64,000 nucleotides of DNA, taken from JBFWRI01 sp050248995 (GTDB taxonomy: Bacteria > Pseudomonadota > Alphaproteobacteria > JAIXQD01). The notes below the pieces were generated by a model that had not been told where the DNA came from, made no database searches, and saw only the letters and a program-made list of their open reading frames with translations. Position numbers and translations under genes: made by a program. Where the stretch lies: positions 62,001 through 126,000 of the forward strand of contig JBFWRI010000001.1 in the NCBI GenBank assembly GCA_050248995.1. The letters run 5' to 3'. This document shows positions 62,837 through 64,000 of the stretch, in pieces (the first letter of the stretch is position 1; each line of letters begins with the position of its first letter).

Positions 62837-62939
62837 GGGTGCGCACTTCACGCGCCTGATTGCAAAAACAGCGGGAAATAAAGGCCTTGAGAGGTGCGCA
62901 CCCAGAAGTGCGCACCCGCCTTTTTATGACTGCGCACCC
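62837..62939. promoter_or_regulatory. Four TGCGCACCC repeats upstream of the methyltransferase
   Basis: GGGTGCGCA at 62837-62845 (reverse), then TGCGCACCC at 62895-62903, 62909-62917 and 62931-62939. The core TGCGCA is palindromic. The nearest copy ends 21 bases before the GTG, so it could be an operator for autoregulation. Confidence 0.5.
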
Positions 62940-62960
62940 AAAAGGTTCAAGGAACAACGT

Positions 62961-64000
62961 GTGGATTTACGTCCCTTCACAATTCTGTCCCTGTGCGCCG
63001 GTGTCGGCGGACTCGACCTCGGACTTCGCGTGGCGCAGCCAAATGCTCGCACAGTCTGTTTTGTTGAGATCGAAGCCTATGCGGCAGCAATCCTGGCAAC
63101 GCGCATGGAGCAGGACGCCCTGGATCAAGCGCCTATATGGACGGATTTACGAACCTTCGATGGCAAGCCGTGGCGTGGCCTCGTGGATTGCATCACTGCG
63201 GGCTATCCATGCCAGCCCTTTAGCGTTGCGGGCAAACAGCTCGGCGACAAAGACCCGCGACACCTATGGCCAGATGTCTTTCGGGTGGTGCGAGAAATCG
63301 ACCCGCCCTTGTGCTTCTTCGAAAACGTCCCAGGACATTTACGATTGGGATTCCAACAAGTCCACGATGACCTTCGAAGCCTGGGTTACCGCGTTAAGGC
63401 AGGCCTGTTCACGGCGGAGGAAGTCGGTGCATCTCACAAACGGGAGCGGCTTTTCATTCTGGCCTACCGCGAGAGTGTCTTCGGCCAACACGCCGTGCCA
63501 GAGCGAGATTGCCAAGGGCGATCCGCGCAGGCGGCTGGAAGTTTCGGTCATCACATGGGCAACGCCGAACACGATGGATTATCTGCCGCCGCGTTCACCG
63601 GAGGCGATGGAACGGATGCTGGGGCCAGAGGGAGCGCGGGCGGGACGGACACGTCCCAGCAATCTGCGCGAACAGATCATGTGGCTGACACCCAGGGCGC
63701 AGGAGAGCGCGGAAAATCAGGACACCTTCCTCAAACGCAACGGGGACAGGACAGATCGGTGCTTCGGCTCTCTGTCGGCGCAGGCGAAGGTCTGGCCGAC
63801 CGTCACCACGCAGGATGCGAAGAACAATGCGGGGCCGAGCCAATTCAGGCGCAACACGAAGCCGCTGAATGTCGAGGCCTGCCTGCATTCCCTCTCTTTG
63901 CCCCAGGGCCGACAGGCGACTGGAGCGACGTCCCAGAAAGTCTTGAACCCGCAATTTGTCGAATGGCTGATGGGCTGGCCTATCGGGTGGACAGAATTCG
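62961..64000 (+). CDS. DNA (cytosine-5) methyltransferase, partial at the window end
   Basis: Starts at GTG with AAGGA 7 bases upstream and stays open to the last base (346 codons). Motif I is LCAGVGGLDLGL (12-23). Motif IV is GYPCQPFS with catalytic C84. Motif VI is FENVPG (E121). Motif VIII is KRERLFIL (R161). The C-terminal end carries MADGLAYRVDRI, the beginning of motif IX/X (normally followed by ALGN), which lies beyond the window. It methylates cytosine at an unknown site, either to protect element DNA or as part of an R-M system. No partner nuclease is visible in the window. The Gly/Ala/Asp-rich part between 185 and 300 is the variable target-recognition region. Confidence 0.93.
   Translation, partial: MDLRPFTILSLCAGVGGLDLGLRVAQPNARTVCFVEIEAYAAAILATRMEQDALDQAPIWTDLRTFDGKPWRGLVDCITAGYPCQPFSVAGKQLGDKDPRHLWPDVFRVVREIDPPLCFFENVPGHLRLGFQQVHDDLRSLGYRVKAGLFTAEEVGASHKRERLFILAYRESVFGQHAVPERDCQGRSAQAAGSFGHHMGNAEHDGLSAAAFTGGDGTDAGARGSAGGTDTSQQSARTDHVADTQGAGERGKSGHLPQTQRGQDRSVLRLSVGAGEGLADRHHAGCEEQCGAEPIQAQHEAAECRGLPAFPLFAPGPTGDWSDVPESLEPAICRMADGLAYRVDRI
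63367..64000 (+). CDS. Candidate overlapping frame within the methyltransferase gene
   Basis: Shifted +1 from the methyltransferase frame and stop-free from 62860 to the end of the window. A start at ATG 63367 or 63574 is possible. The translated sequence contains WPTARVSSANTPC, WATPNTMDYLPPRSPEAM, WPTVTTQDAKNN, LNPQFVEWLMGWPIGWTEF. The last two pieces resemble the C-terminal motif of phage methylases (WPTxxxxDAxN and LNPxFVEWLMGxPxGWT). Either this is a true overprinted gene, an old frame shift, or codon-bias chance. No RBS is visible for the internal starts. Confidence 0.3.
   Translation, partial: MTFEAWVTALRQACSRRRKSVHLTNGSGFSFWPTARVSSANTPCQSEIAKGDPRRRLEVSVITWATPNTMDYLPPRSPEAMERMLGPEGARAGRTRPSNLREQIMWLTPRAQESAENQDTFLKRNGDRTDRCFGSLSAQAKVWPTVTTQDAKNNAGPSQFRRNTKPLNVEACLHSLSLPQGRQATGATSQKVLNPQFVEWLMGWPIGWTEF

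Larger units (their letters stand above)
62622..62960. other. 339-base stretch before the methyltransferase
   Basis: No supported gene. A strong terminator at the left and four copies of TGCGCACCC (or its reverse) at the right, all upstream of the GTG of the methyltransferase. Confidence 0.6.

Noticed and set aside
62644..62859. 71-codon plus frame after the DUF3085 gene
   Set aside because: The terminator at 62707-62735 lies inside it, giving the familiar spurious HPRVAFF-type peptide.
63339..63954. Minus-strand frames opposite the methyltransferase
   Set aside because: The plus-strand gene carries all key motifs; these are shadows.

Overview
The window is a piece of a moderately GC-rich alphaproteobacterial chromosome. 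The evidence is a chvI-chvG pair beside pckA, ahcY nearby, a DivL-type pseudo-kinase with tyrosine in place of the H-box histidine, a divL-tsaE-amgK-murU-addB-addA-trxA run, an ihfB-lapA-accD run, rpsA-cmk, and a TIGR02300-type zinc protein. The usual neighbours aroA, trpFBA, folC, hprK/PTS and rpmI-rplT are absent from their expected places. That pattern suggests an auxotrophic, possibly predatory or host-dependent lineage such as a Micavibrio-like organism, but this is inference.

Layout. 1-4700: end of an efflux adaptor gene, an RND pump, a pirin and Dps. 4770-12767: an SRPBCC protein, a hypothetical gene and a giant 2165-residue two-TM coiled-coil protein. 12764-18549: alpha/beta hydrolase, EEP phosphatase/nuclease, GT4 glycosyltransferase, ABC exporter and small basic or unknown proteins. 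18612-22375: thrS behind a threonine-rich leader peptide, an unknown gene, and infC with a Pro/Gly/Asn repeat extension and a TTG start. 22418-29307: unknown gene pair, pckA, chvI-chvG, a lone rod-like protein and ahcY. 29332-42832: queuosine-precursor-type transporter, cutA, then the overlapping divL-to-addA operon, trxA and accD. 42884-52466: lapA-like gene, ihfB, a substrate-binding protein, an OmpA-like protein, two unknown genes, rpsA, cmk, a Nudix gene, a second cmk-like gene and TIGR02300.

A tRNA-Ala(GGC) with its terminator at 52516-52626 marks the edge of the core genome. From about 52900 to the end lies an integrated element, probably the early/replication half of a prophage or phage-plasmid. 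It has a four-gene overlapping serine-recombinase cassette, an HxlR regulator, three long non-coding stretches with strong hairpins, a sigma-like factor, a TOPRIM primase-helicase, an iteron-like array, small accessory genes (DUF6362, DUF6900, DUF3085 types) and a cytosine-5 DNA methyltransferase that runs off the window.

Most notable signals: (i) the sigma-like gene has its Shine-Dalgarno sequence inside a perfect 11-bp hairpin and a canonical intrinsic terminator inside codons 7-16; (ii) thrS has an 8-Thr leader peptide whose stop codon sits in the loop of a perfect 9-bp hairpin; (iii) the methyltransferase gene has a second stop-free frame that also looks like a methylase C-terminal region; (iv) ten copies of CCCACT/AGTGGG, including a perfect 15-bp inverted repeat, follow the primase-helicase.
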